Of a stretch of DNA of 64,000 bases, positions 46,116 through 54,274 are shown piece after piece. Every line of letters begins with the position of its first letter. Positions within the stretch are counted from its first letter, which is position 1. The notes beneath the pieces are model-generated. The model did not search any database. It was not told the origin of the DNA and was given only the letters and a program-made list of their open reading frames with translations. The stretch is from Peribacillus asahii (lineage in GTDB: Bacteria > Bacillota > Bacilli > Bacillales > DSM-1321), in assembly GCF_004006295.1 (NCBI RefSeq), contig NZ_CP026095.1:4453501-4517500 (forward strand), in the 5' to 3' direction. The translations under genes were made by a program, and so were the position numbers.

Positions 46116-46847
46116 TTATATTGCTTTCTTTTGTACTGAAACTGAAGAAGATTCCGTTTCCTCATTCGGGGTAATCTTTGTAACAACACCTAAGACAGGA
46201 AGCTCTAACAGCTTTTCAATATCTTGTTCAGACTTAATTGTGTTATCCAAATACTCAAGTAGAAAAGCTAGCCCTACTCCGGCCATTAATCCAACGACAA
46301 TCGCAATCGCAATATTTAATAGTGGCTCTGGTTTTACAGGAGCTGGATTCTCCGCTAATTCTGCTTCTGAAAGGATAGTAATATTATCAATGCGCATTAA
46401 TTGTGCAATTTCTCTTTGGAACACTTCTGCAATTTCATTCGCAATACGTACCGCTTCCGCTGGGTCATTATTCGTCACACTAATCGTCACGACTTGTGAT
46501 GCACCTTCTTGGGTAACGCTCACACTACCATTTAGCTGTTCAGGAGTTGTATCCATCTTCAACTCTTTAATTACTTGATCCAATATATAAGGACTTTTTA
46601 AAATAACATTGTACGTTTCGATATATTTCGCGTCATCATCTAAAGAAATGCCTGCAATCGAAGCTAACGAGCCCGCCGCTGATTGGCTTACTAAAATTTG
46701 TGATGATGATTTATAAACAGGCTTTAGTACAAAATAACTAATTGCGCCACTAACCGCTGCAGCTAGTAAGGTGATAACTAGAATTAAAGACAGTCGTTTT
46801 TTTAACGTTTCAAACAATTCTCGTAAACTAATCGTCTCTTCCATCAT
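46116..46847 (-). CDS. Wzz-type chain-length/kinase-activator protein (YwqC/EpsA-like)
   Basis: 243 aa from ATG-ATG at 46847/46844; upstream TTGGAGGAA is the ribosome site. Two membrane helices (LSLILVITLLAAAVSGAISYF about 18-38, and NIAIAIVVGLMAGVGLAFLLEYL about 176-198) bracket an extracellular loop. C-terminal cytoplasmic segment ends LPVLGVVTKI and activates the kinase. First gene of the operon. Confidence 0.9.
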   Translation of the reverse strand: MMEETISLRELFETLKKRLSLILVITLLAAAVSGAISYFVLKPVYKSSSQILVSQSAAGSLASIAGISLDDDAKYIETYNVILKSPYILDQVIKELKMDTTPEQLNGSVSVTQEGASQVVTISVTNNDPAEAVRIANEIAEVFQREIAQLMRIDNITILSEAELAENPAPVKPEPLLNIAIAIVVGLMAGVGLAFLLEYLDNTIKSEQDIEKLLELPVLGVVTKITPNEETESSSVSVQKKAI

Positions 46848-46888
46848 TTCCTCCAAGATATATTATTTCTCGACAAAAACTACACATT

Positions 46889-46897
46889 ATTATAGCA
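46889..46897 (-). promoter_or_regulatory. candidate promoter of the exopolysaccharide operon
   Basis: Minus strand TGCTATAAT is a perfect extended -10, about 42 bases before the wzz start. No matching -35, which an extended -10 can tolerate. AT-rich tracts upstream. Confidence 0.5.
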
Positions 46898-47208
46898 TAC
46901 ATTTTTTGAGATTTTTTCTAAATTTAGATTTTTTATATGAGAAAGTATTACCACTACTCTTAGTCTATGTCATTAACCCCTCCCAAAAGAAAATCCCACC
47001 ATTGAAGGATTTGATCACTTCATCACAAACACCAATTTAATCCATTTTCATCGATTAAATCTCCTCAAATTCCCACTGATTTGAATGAGTTCGATGTTGA
47101 TATTGTTTCATTTTTTCTGCTATTAACAGATAACATATCGTAAAATAAGAACACCTTATCCATTTTAACACGAAAAGCCCATCAGAATTAGGGAGATTTT
47201 TGAAAAAT

Positions 47209-47256
47209 AAAAGGAGAATCCACCATTTTAAAGAAAATGAGGGATTCTCCTTTTTT
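47209..47256. terminator. terminator distal to the large S-layer gene
   Basis: AAAAGGAGAATCC and GGATTCTCC with TTTTTT; T-rich in both directions. It lies beyond element R8, so the S-layer transcript ends with terminator, repeat, terminator. Confidence 0.8.
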
Positions 47257-47263
47257 GTTGGGG

Positions 47264-47303
47264 TTGTCCACAGGATATCCACATTTTGAAAAGTCACTGT
47301 GAC
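47264..47303 (+). repeat. dispersed element R8 (two-box, 40 bp)
   Basis: Boxes TTGTCCACA and ATATCCACA then TTTGAAAA and GTCACTGTGAC. The missing box accounts for the 12-base shorter length compared with the 52-bp form. Confidence 0.88.
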
Positions 47304-47324
47304 ATAATTAATCTATGAAAACCC

Positions 47325-47364
47325 AAAAAAGAGAGCCTACCATTTTGAAAAATGATAGACCCTC
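47325..47364 (-). terminator. terminator after the large S-layer gene
   Basis: GAGGGTCTATCATTTT pairs with AAAATGGTAGGCTCTC (with G-U pairs), then TTTTTT on the minus strand. It lies between R9 and R8. Confidence 0.78.
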
Positions 47365-47380
47365 CCCTTTCCAGCTGTGT

Positions 47381-47420
47381 TTATCTATAGAATATCCACA
47401 AGTTGAAAAGTCATTGTGAC
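47381..47420 (+). repeat. dispersed element R9 (two-box)
   Basis: Boxes TTATCTATA and ATATCCACA then GTTGAAAA and GTCATTGTGAC. It ends 7 bases from the S-layer stop codon. Confidence 0.85.
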
Positions 47421-47427
47421 ACAAATC

Positions 47428-50022
47428 TTACTGAGCTACAGTAATGTTTGCTGGTACTGAAAGTTTGTTTCCAGCTGCATCTTCAATATCTAAAGTTTCA
47501 AGAGCTTTTAATGATAAGCCTTGAGCTAATTGTTCTGCTGTAACAGCAGGGATAGAAATTGTAGTTGTAGCGTTACGTTCAACTTTAGTAGCTAGTGATT
47601 TACCACCATATAGAACTTCAAAATCTTCTTTCGCACCAGTTGTTACTACTGCTTCAGAGTAAGTTAAAGTAATTGTATTGTTAGCTGTAAGTTTAGCAGA
47701 AGTTACTGTAGGCGCAACGTTCTCTTTAAGAGATAGATCGTTTTGAACGAATTTATCCATAGTTACTGTAGAACCAAGAGCTTTTACATTCTCAACAGTG
47801 ATGTTACGAACACCTGTAAATGTATTTGAGTTAGCTTTAAGTTTCAAAGTAACTACTTGTTTACCGTCTGCAATAGCTGCTAATGTTGCTGATTCAACTA
47901 CAGCACCGTCAACTTTATAGTTAGCTGCGTTTGTTGCAGATGCACCATCAACTGCTCCAGTAAATGTTACAGTAAGTGTATTGTTATCTACTACTGCAAG
48001 TGCAGGAGCTGCTAATTTATTAGTGTTAGATTGTGCACCATCTTCACCACGTGTAAATGAAGCTGAAGCTTTTTCAGGAGCTACTCCAGAAAGACTTGCT
48101 ACACCACCTGTAGTTGCTGGAACAACGTCAACTTTATAAGCTGCACCTTTCTCAGCTGCAAAAGTTGATAATGCTACGCGAAGTACTTTTTTGCTGTCCT
48201 TTGAAGCATATTTAGCGTCTGCGTTAACAGTTGCTACTGATGTTGTCACATGATCTTTTACATATGAACCAGAGATTGCAAGTTTACCTTCTGTAACATC
48301 TTTATCATAAGTAACTTCAAGGTATTCAGCGTTGTCAGAACCTACAACTACTGTTGCACTCGTTGCTTTTGGAGCAGCTGTATCTTCAGTAAATGTAACG
48401 ACTTTAGTTACTGATTCACCAGCTTGGTTAGATAAATCTTTGTAGCTAGCTACAGTTACGTTTTGAACACCGTTAAGGTTTGTTTTCACAGTAACTTTGT
48501 ACTCGTTACCAGAAACTTTTTCTACTGAATCTACATCGTAATTAGAAACAGTAACTGTAGGCGCTGCTGCTAAATCTTTAGAGAACTTAACATTGAAAGT
48601 TTTAACACCAGTTTGTGTTAGAGATTCAACTGCAGGTTTAACACCATCAGCTTGTTGTTTAGTGATTTCTACTGTAGCTGGGTTTGGCGTTACAAGGTTA
48701 CCAGCTTTATCTTTAAGACCGATGAAAGTAACTGTGATTGGCTTGTTAACTTCAACAGCCGCATCTGATAAGTCAACTACTACTTCAGTAGCTCCTTCAG
48801 CTACGCTAACTGATGCATTTGAAACAGCTTTTCCATCAGCATATTTAAGTGTTGCAGTAGTATGTGCTTGTACCGGCTCAGAGAATTTAATTTTAACTAA
48901 GTTTGCAGAAATTTGTTCAGTTCCAGCGATTGTTGGAGCTTTAGTATCTGCTTCAATTTTAATTGTTTCTTCATATTTAACTAATGCTTTTCCGTTCACT
49001 TCTTTGATGCCATCAATTACTAAATCATAACGTTTTGAAAGTTCATTTGCAGCAGTGATTGTTAAAGTTTTGCCATCTTTGCTTAGTTCACCAGTTAAAG
49101 CTCCTGATACTTTTGCATCTAAAGAAGTTAAAGTAACTGTTGCACCAGTTTTAAACGCTCCACTTTTCCCATCTGCAAATACTGTCCCTGCATCTACAGC
49201 TTTGTTGAATTTCACTTCAACTTGAGTTGCGTTAATCGCACTTACTTTTAAAACTTTAAAACCTTGTGCCCCTTCATATTTAGCGTTGTTTTTCTCAACA
49301 GCTTTTAAGATGTTTTTAGCTAATTTAGTATCTTTAGCTTTTAACTTTTCAACGTCAGCTTTAACGCTTTCGATTTTTTCGCCAGCTTTTTCAAGATCTG
49401 TTGTGATTAATTTTTTGCTTTCGATTTCTTTATAAGCAGTATAAACTTTCATTTCAGTATCTACAGCAGCAGATTCTGCTTTAGCTGGAGTTGTGTAAGT
49501 TTTTGTTAATAAACGGCGAGTATCTGGGCCGAATACTTTTGCAACCGCTTTTTCGAACTCAGCAATTTTTTTGTCTAATGCAGTTTGTGCTGCTAGAACT
49601 TTGCTTTGTGTACCAGATTCGATTGCTGAATCTAGAGCTGTTCTTGAAGCTTTTAATGTTACGCTAACTGCTGCAACGTAGTTTTTCGCACGGTTTAAAG
49701 AAGTTTTGCTTGCTTCTAATTTTTTAGTGTAAGCAGCTTTTTTGCTTCCACCTTTTGCAGCGATTTCTTTTTGTGCAGCTGCATAGTATTGCTCAGCTAA
49801 CTTAACTTCTTTTCTGATTGCAGAACCGCTAGGAAGTTTGTTGCTTTTCTTAGCAGTGTTGTAGTACAAGTTAAACGCTTTGTTTACTTGTGTTGTAGCT
49901 TTTGTGATCGCTTTATCAACAGAGTTTGTTGCAGCGTCTGCTTGTGGTTGTGCCACTGCTACTGCTCCTGTTAAAGCGATTGCCGATGCTGTTGCGATTT
50001 TAATTGCTTTCTTTTTACTCAT
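47428..50022 (-). CDS. major S-layer-like protein with SbsC-type wall module
   Basis: 864 aa from ATG 50022 (MSKKKAIKI..), GAGGGGAG upstream; the longer frame is not needed. Signal peptide ends near AQPQADAA (about 32). Wall module about 33-255 with KVFGPDTRRLLTKTYTTPAK. Then a long series of Ig-like domains (e.g. INATQVEVKFNKAVDAGTV, AKSASFTRGEDG-type spacers), as in SbsC. Ala, Thr, Val and Lys rich, no Cys, uniform A/T-ending codons, suggesting very high expression. Long upstream leader (50023-50482). The size and build fit the main structural S-layer protein, likely exported by SecA2/SlaP. No SLH domains. Confidence 0.85.
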   Translation of the reverse strand: MSKKKAIKIATASAIALTGAVAVAQPQADAATNSVDKAITKATTQVNKAFNLYYNTAKKSNKLPSGSAIRKEVKLAEQYYAAAQKEIAAKGGSKKAAYTKKLEASKTSLNRAKNYVAAVSVTLKASRTALDSAIESGTQSKVLAAQTALDKKIAEFEKAVAKVFGPDTRRLLTKTYTTPAKAESAAVDTEMKVYTAYKEIESKKLITTDLEKAGEKIESVKADVEKLKAKDTKLAKNILKAVEKNNAKYEGAQGFKVLKVSAINATQVEVKFNKAVDAGTVFADGKSGAFKTGATVTLTSLDAKVSGALTGELSKDGKTLTITAANELSKRYDLVIDGIKEVNGKALVKYEETIKIEADTKAPTIAGTEQISANLVKIKFSEPVQAHTTATLKYADGKAVSNASVSVAEGATEVVVDLSDAAVEVNKPITVTFIGLKDKAGNLVTPNPATVEITKQQADGVKPAVESLTQTGVKTFNVKFSKDLAAAPTVTVSNYDVDSVEKVSGNEYKVTVKTNLNGVQNVTVASYKDLSNQAGESVTKVVTFTEDTAAPKATSATVVVGSDNAEYLEVTYDKDVTEGKLAISGSYVKDHVTTSVATVNADAKYASKDSKKVLRVALSTFAAEKGAAYKVDVVPATTGGVASLSGVAPEKASASFTRGEDGAQSNTNKLAAPALAVVDNNTLTVTFTGAVDGASATNAANYKVDGAVVESATLAAIADGKQVVTLKLKANSNTFTGVRNITVENVKALGSTVTMDKFVQNDLSLKENVAPTVTSAKLTANNTITLTYSEAVVTTGAKEDFEVLYGGKSLATKVERNATTTISIPAVTAEQLAQGLSLKALETLDIEDAAGNKLSVPANITVAQ

Positions 50023-50482
50023 AGTAGAATATACTCCCCTCAAATTAACTCTTACTCATTCTATCGTCTATAGAATAAGAGTCCTATCTTATTACAAGTT
50101 TCTGGTCCTATCAGACTTTAAAAGCTACTTTTTTCACAGAAACTATCATTAATATTACAATATAGGGTACTTTTTCTAGTCTCTTTCCCCTGCAATTATC
50201 ATACATCAATTTTATCTCAATATAAAGATTAATATAACAATCATTACATAATAGGAGTTAAGTTTCACTAGTTTTGTAATCTTTTTAACATTAACAGCTA
50301 CAATAGTCACGATAGCTCAACTACTTATATACCAACATTTCCAACTAACCCATTTATATGAAACTACATTGTGATATTAGACCTAAGACCCACACCCAAA
50401 AAATTAAAAAAATTATTCCGATATATATCTATACTGGTTAAATATATTTTATAAAGAATATATTTCTAATATTCTAAAACTT
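50023..50482. other. leader/promoter region of the S-layer gene
   Basis: About 460 AT-rich bases without a gene. Probably carries several promoters and a long leader RNA, as S-layer genes often do, but no single promoter could be fixed by eye. Confidence 0.45.
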
Positions 50483-50522
50483 TTATTCACAGAATATTCA
50501 CATTCTAGAAAGTCACTGTGAC
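50483..50522 (+). repeat. dispersed element R10 (two-box)
   Basis: Boxes TTATTCACA and ATATTCACA then TCTAGAAA and GTCACTGTGAC. Separated from R11 by a terminator hairpin. Confidence 0.88.
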
Positions 50523-50530
50523 TCAGCCAT

Positions 50531-50566
50531 AAAAAAATGCATCCAATAGTATTGGATGCATTTTTT
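50531..50566. terminator. terminator of the transglutaminase operon
   Basis: AAAAAATGCATCCAAT and ATTGGATGCATTTTTT form a perfect stem with a short loop. It resembles the hairpin at 54177-54208. Confidence 0.88.
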
Positions 50567-50600
50567 GTTACTCTATACTTTGGTGGACTTGTTAACAAAT

Positions 50601-50640
50601 TTATCCACAAGATATCCACAATTTGAAAAGTCACTGTGAC
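50601..50640 (+). repeat. dispersed element R11 (two-box)
   Basis: Boxes TTATCCACA and ATATCCACA then TTTGAAAA and GTCACTGTGAC. Followed by three further degenerate GACTTTAG copies up to the transglutaminase stop. Confidence 0.88.
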
Positions 50641-50667
50641 TTTAGAGTGACTTTAGGGGTGGCGACT

Positions 50668-51519
50668 TTAGGTGTGTGACTTAGATACTTCTACCTCCAC
50701 CTCAAGCGTATGGTTCCCGCCATGATAGACGCCTTGAAGCGGGCTGACATCTGAGTAATCGCGGCCGACGGATAGGCAAATGTGGTTGTCGATGGCTTCT
50801 ACGTTGTTGGTTGGATCTAGCCCAACCCAGCCGATACCGGGGACCATGATTTCTACCCAGGCATGTGAGGCAGCGCTGCCAACGAGATTAGAATTCTCGC
50901 CAACATATAAATAGCCGCTCATGTATCGCGCAGGAATGCCGCGTGCTCGCAGAATCCCCAGCATGACATGGGTGTAATCTTGGCAAACCCCTCGTTTTAA
51001 CTGCAATGATTCAACAGCCTTCGTCTCCACGGTTGTTGCTTCGGTATCATATGCGAATACTTCAAACAAATAGTTCATTAACTGTAGGGCAAATTGAATC
51101 GGATTGTCTATATCTCCTACTTCGCGAACGACTTCATCGATTTGATGCTGTTCCAAATACGTGTAAGCGGTCCGATTTAAAAAGGGTAAATAATGTTCGT
51201 GGAATAATGCTGAATGAAAGATTGATTTCATTTCTGGTGAATAGTCTAGTTGATGAATAAATGGTGTTTTTTGAATGCTGACAACGGATGTTGCTTCGAC
51301 TTCTAAAATACGATGCTTCTCTGGAATAAAAAAACTTTCTACATAATTCCCCCATATATCGATATGTTCCTTCGCCATGGAGGTCGGCGTTACTTTTTTA
51401 CGATAAGACAGCAGACGCTGACATGCATCACTTCTCGGCTTTAAGCGAATCGTATTTAAACTTTGCTGTACATCATCTTCATAATAAAAGGTATTCTTAT
51501 GTACAATTTCATATTTCAT
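50668..51519 (-). CDS. transglutaminase-like cysteine peptidase family protein
   Basis: 283 aa from ATG 51519, AGGGAG 10 bases upstream. N-terminal beta domain with YEIVHKNTFYYEDDVQQSLNTIRLKPR. Transglutaminase core with the triad Cys GVCQDYTH, His ASHAWVE and Asp LDPTN. Last gene of the conserved ATP-grasp, alpha-E, transglutaminase set. Confidence 0.9.
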   Translation of the reverse strand: MKYEIVHKNTFYYEDDVQQSLNTIRLKPRSDACQRLLSYRKKVTPTSMAKEHIDIWGNYVESFFIPEKHRILEVEATSVVSIQKTPFIHQLDYSPEMKSIFHSALFHEHYLPFLNRTAYTYLEQHQIDEVVREVGDIDNPIQFALQLMNYLFEVFAYDTEATTVETKAVESLQLKRGVCQDYTHVMLGILRARGIPARYMSGYLYVGENSNLVGSAASHAWVEIMVPGIGWVGLDPTNNVEAIDNHICLSVGRDYSDVSPLQGVYHGGNHTLEVEVEVSKSHT

Positions 51520-51594
51520 TGTCCATCCACTCCCTAGATGCAAAAATTATTGCTGATTATTAAGAGAGAAGGACCTTTTAACATTTCTACTCTT

Positions 51595-52557
51595 TCATCT
51601 GCTTGCATCAGCTTCTATTAAATAATACGTCGTTGAGAAGATTTTGCCAAACTCGATACATTGATTCAGTATATCCGCGATAAACATCTCTAGTTCTTCA
51701 AAACTTAGCTGTTGAACACAAACGTCCTCGACTGAAGCGATTAATTCATCTAACGCGGCATACATTCTCCAGGAGTAATGTGCCACCTTCTCACTTTCAA
51801 TCTTCCAAATTACTTCTTTAACATGTTCGATACAATAGTAAATGGAGCGCGGGAACGTCCGGTCAGAAATAAGAAATTGCAGGATAAGCGCCGGATCTTT
51901 GAGACGAAATTTCTTTGAATAATCCTGATACCCATTCACTAGCCGAAGAGCGAATTGTCCATCGTATTCACTAAAACTATGACAATCAGAAAGCTTCGCC
52001 TTTTGAAGCATTACTTTCATAATAAGGGCCGTCTTTTCAGCTCGCTCCAACCACTGCCCAATCTTCATGAAATGATAAGGTAAATCTCGGGACATCATCG
52101 AATCAATGATTCCTGTCGATGTCATGGACGTTGTTTTAATATGCTGCAAAAAACTATGAATGTCTTGAAATGAGAACTCTGTATGCGGCCCTTTACTTTG
52201 TGAATGTAAATATAGGTCATTCCATACTTCCCATAATTCATTTGGAATCACATCTCTTGTCATGCGTGCATTTTCTCGAACATAAGAGAGTGTATTCGTT
52301 AGGGCATTCGAATTCCCATTAGAAAATGCAATATAATCAACGGCCTTGTGCACACGAAGTTCTCCGTAATCCTCTTCATACGCTGATTTCGAGCCGCATA
52401 TATCGATTACCGTCTGCCAATCTTGATAATTCACACTTTCTCTTCCTGACTCTTCTAACATTTTCACCAATTGAACTTGAAGAATATGAGCATTATTTTC
52501 TGTTCGTTCACCATTTCTAGCCATCCAATATAACGCATCTGCTACGCGACTAAGCAT
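51595..52557 (-). CDS. alpha-E domain protein
   Basis: 320 aa, all helical. MLSRVADALYWMARNGERTENNA is the hallmark start of alpha-E proteins, and RAEKTALIMKVML fits the family. Function unknown; it nearly always accompanies a permuted ATP-grasp and a transglutaminase, suggesting a peptide-ligating or modifying pathway. Overlaps the ATP-grasp gene by 8 bases. Confidence 0.92.
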   Translation of the reverse strand: MLSRVADALYWMARNGERTENNAHILQVQLVKMLEESGRESVNYQDWQTVIDICGSKSAYEEDYGELRVHKAVDYIAFSNGNSNALTNTLSYVRENARMTRDVIPNELWEVWNDLYLHSQSKGPHTEFSFQDIHSFLQHIKTTSMTSTGIIDSMMSRDLPYHFMKIGQWLERAEKTALIMKVMLQKAKLSDCHSFSEYDGQFALRLVNGYQDYSKKFRLKDPALILQFLISDRTFPRSIYYCIEHVKEVIWKIESEKVAHYSWRMYAALDELIASVEDVCVQQLSFEELEMFIADILNQCIEFGKIFSTTYYLIEADASR

Positions 52558-54004
52558 GCTGCATAACCTCCTTCAACACCCATGTGTCCTTACCGCCGCC
52601 GCCTTGAGACGAGTTAACAACAAGCGACCCTTTTTTCAAAGCAACTCGTGAAAGTCCCCCAGGTAAGACATGCGTTTCTTCCCCTTTCATGACAAAAACA
52701 CGCAAATCCACATGGCATGGATAAAAATTGCCTTGCTGATAGACTGGAGCTCTGGATAGCTTAATCGTCGGTTGGGCGATGTACTGCTTCGGATTTTCTA
52801 AAATTTTCGAGCGGAATATTTCAATTTCTTCTTCTGATGCATGCGGCCCAATTAACATATCGTATCCACCTGAAGCACCAACGTTTTTTACAACAAGCTC
52901 ATGTAAATGCTCAAGCACCCACTCCCGCTGTTTCGGATCACTCAAAATATATGTTTCGACGTTTTGAATAATCGGTTCTTCTTTTAAATAATAACGAATC
53001 ATATCAGGAACATATGTATACATCGCTTTATCATCAGCCACTCCATTACCAACGGCATTTAAAATGGCGACATTTCCTTGTTTATAAGCATCTATTAAAC
53101 CTGGAACACCGAGCAGAGAGTCCTCACGAAATGCTTTTGGATCCAAGAAATCATCATCAACTCGACGATAAATAATGTCGACTCGTTTTAAACCTTGAAT
53201 CGTCTTCATATAGACAACGTTATCTTTTACAATCAAATCCCGCCCTTCCACAAGCGCAATATTCATTTGCTGCGCGAGAAAAACATGATCATAATAAGCG
53301 GAATTGTACATACCTGCTGTTAGCAATACAGCGCGAGGTTCAGTATGTTTCTTCATATTAGATGGGATATGTGAAAGCAGGGCAGATTGAAGATGGGTAA
53401 TTTGATCTTCCAGCGAACAAAGAGAGTGTCTCGAGAAAAACTCCGGATACACTTGCCGCATAACAAATCGATTTTGAAAGACGTAAGAAATGCCCGAAGG
53501 ATTACGTAAATTATCTTCAAGTACACGATATGTCCCTTGTTCATCTCTTATTAAATCAATCCCTGCTAGGAAAATGTGGTTTTTCAAGGGGAATTGAGTG
53601 CCGCTTACCTGCTTATAATAGTATGGATTTTGTTCTACAAGTTCTCTCGGAATAATGCCATCATTGAGTATGTGTTGATCATGATAAATATCTTCTAAAA
53701 ATAAATTAAGCGCCTCAACGCGTTGTTTCATTCCTTTTTCAATCGTCTCCCAAGCATCAGCTGGAATAATAATCGGAACACAATCAAAAGGCATTGTCCG
53801 CTCTGTTCCGCCTTCTTCTCCATAGACGGTAAAGGTAATACCCTGTCTCAGAAAGCTAGATTGTGCTGTTTCGTGCTTTTCTTTAAACTCTTCTTCTGAC
53901 AACCTTTGCAGCACAGAATGAAATTGCCGATAATGCTCTTTTGGCTCACCATTTTCCTGCAACATTTCATCATAATAATGACCTGTCTTGTACGGTTCAA
54001 ACAT
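52550..54004 (-). CDS. circularly permuted ATP-grasp ligase
   Basis: 484 aa. CP_ATPgrasp features: IPADAWETIEKGMKQRVEALNLFLEDIYHDQHIL, VLEDNLRNPSGISYV, IYRRVDDDFLDPKAF, GYDMLIGPHA, HVDLRVFVM and NSSQGGGGKDTWVL. Such enzymes probably form peptide or amide bonds on an unknown substrate. First gene of the operon. Confidence 0.92.
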   Translation of the reverse strand: MFEPYKTGHYYDEMLQENGEPKEHYRQFHSVLQRLSEEEFKEKHETAQSSFLRQGITFTVYGEEGGTERTMPFDCVPIIIPADAWETIEKGMKQRVEALNLFLEDIYHDQHILNDGIIPRELVEQNPYYYKQVSGTQFPLKNHIFLAGIDLIRDEQGTYRVLEDNLRNPSGISYVFQNRFVMRQVYPEFFSRHSLCSLEDQITHLQSALLSHIPSNMKKHTEPRAVLLTAGMYNSAYYDHVFLAQQMNIALVEGRDLIVKDNVVYMKTIQGLKRVDIIYRRVDDDFLDPKAFREDSLLGVPGLIDAYKQGNVAILNAVGNGVADDKAMYTYVPDMIRYYLKEEPIIQNVETYILSDPKQREWVLEHLHELVVKNVGASGGYDMLIGPHASEEEIEIFRSKILENPKQYIAQPTIKLSRAPVYQQGNFYPCHVDLRVFVMKGEETHVLPGGLSRVALKKGSLVVNSSQGGGGKDTWVLKEVMQHA

Positions 54005-54127
54005 GACTACTCGCCTCCGATGTTAAATAATTAAATGTTTTAGAACATATCTGTTAATCAATACGACAAACTAGGTACAATTCCTTCTTTTTTGGTTAAA
54101 ATTAACAAAAACTCCTAAAGTGTTAGG

Positions 54128-54167
54128 TTTTCCACAGGATATCCACAACTCGAAAAGTCACTGTGAC
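54128..54167 (+). repeat. dispersed element R12 (two-box)
   Basis: Boxes TTTTCCACA and ATATCCACA then ACTCGAAAA and GTCACTGTGAC. Confidence 0.87.
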
Positions 54168-54176
54168 TTTCAAACA

Positions 54177-54208
54177 CCAAAAGATGCATCCATTATCGGA
54201 TGCATCTT
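54177..54208 (-). terminator. terminator of the 5'-nucleotidase gene
   Basis: AAGATGCATCC and GGATGCATCTT pair; T-run on the minus strand. Lies between R13 and R12, mirroring the R11-terminator-R10 arrangement. Confidence 0.8.
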
Positions 54209-54222
54209 CCTTTTAGGGGTAG

Positions 54223-54274
54223 ATATCAACAGAGTTATCCACATGTTATACACATTCTGAAAAGTCACTGTGAC
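54223..54274 (+). repeat. dispersed element R13 (three-box)
   Basis: Boxes ATATCAACA, TTATCCACA and TTATACACA then TCTGAAAA and GTCACTGTGAC. The palindrome contains the stop codon of the nucleotidase gene. Confidence 0.88.

Noticed and set aside
47055..47297. Possible 80-aa protein starting TFQNVDILW
   Set aside because: It starts inside repeat R8 and crosses a terminator hairpin. A similar opening at 50449-50634 arises from R10, so both are artefacts of the repeat.
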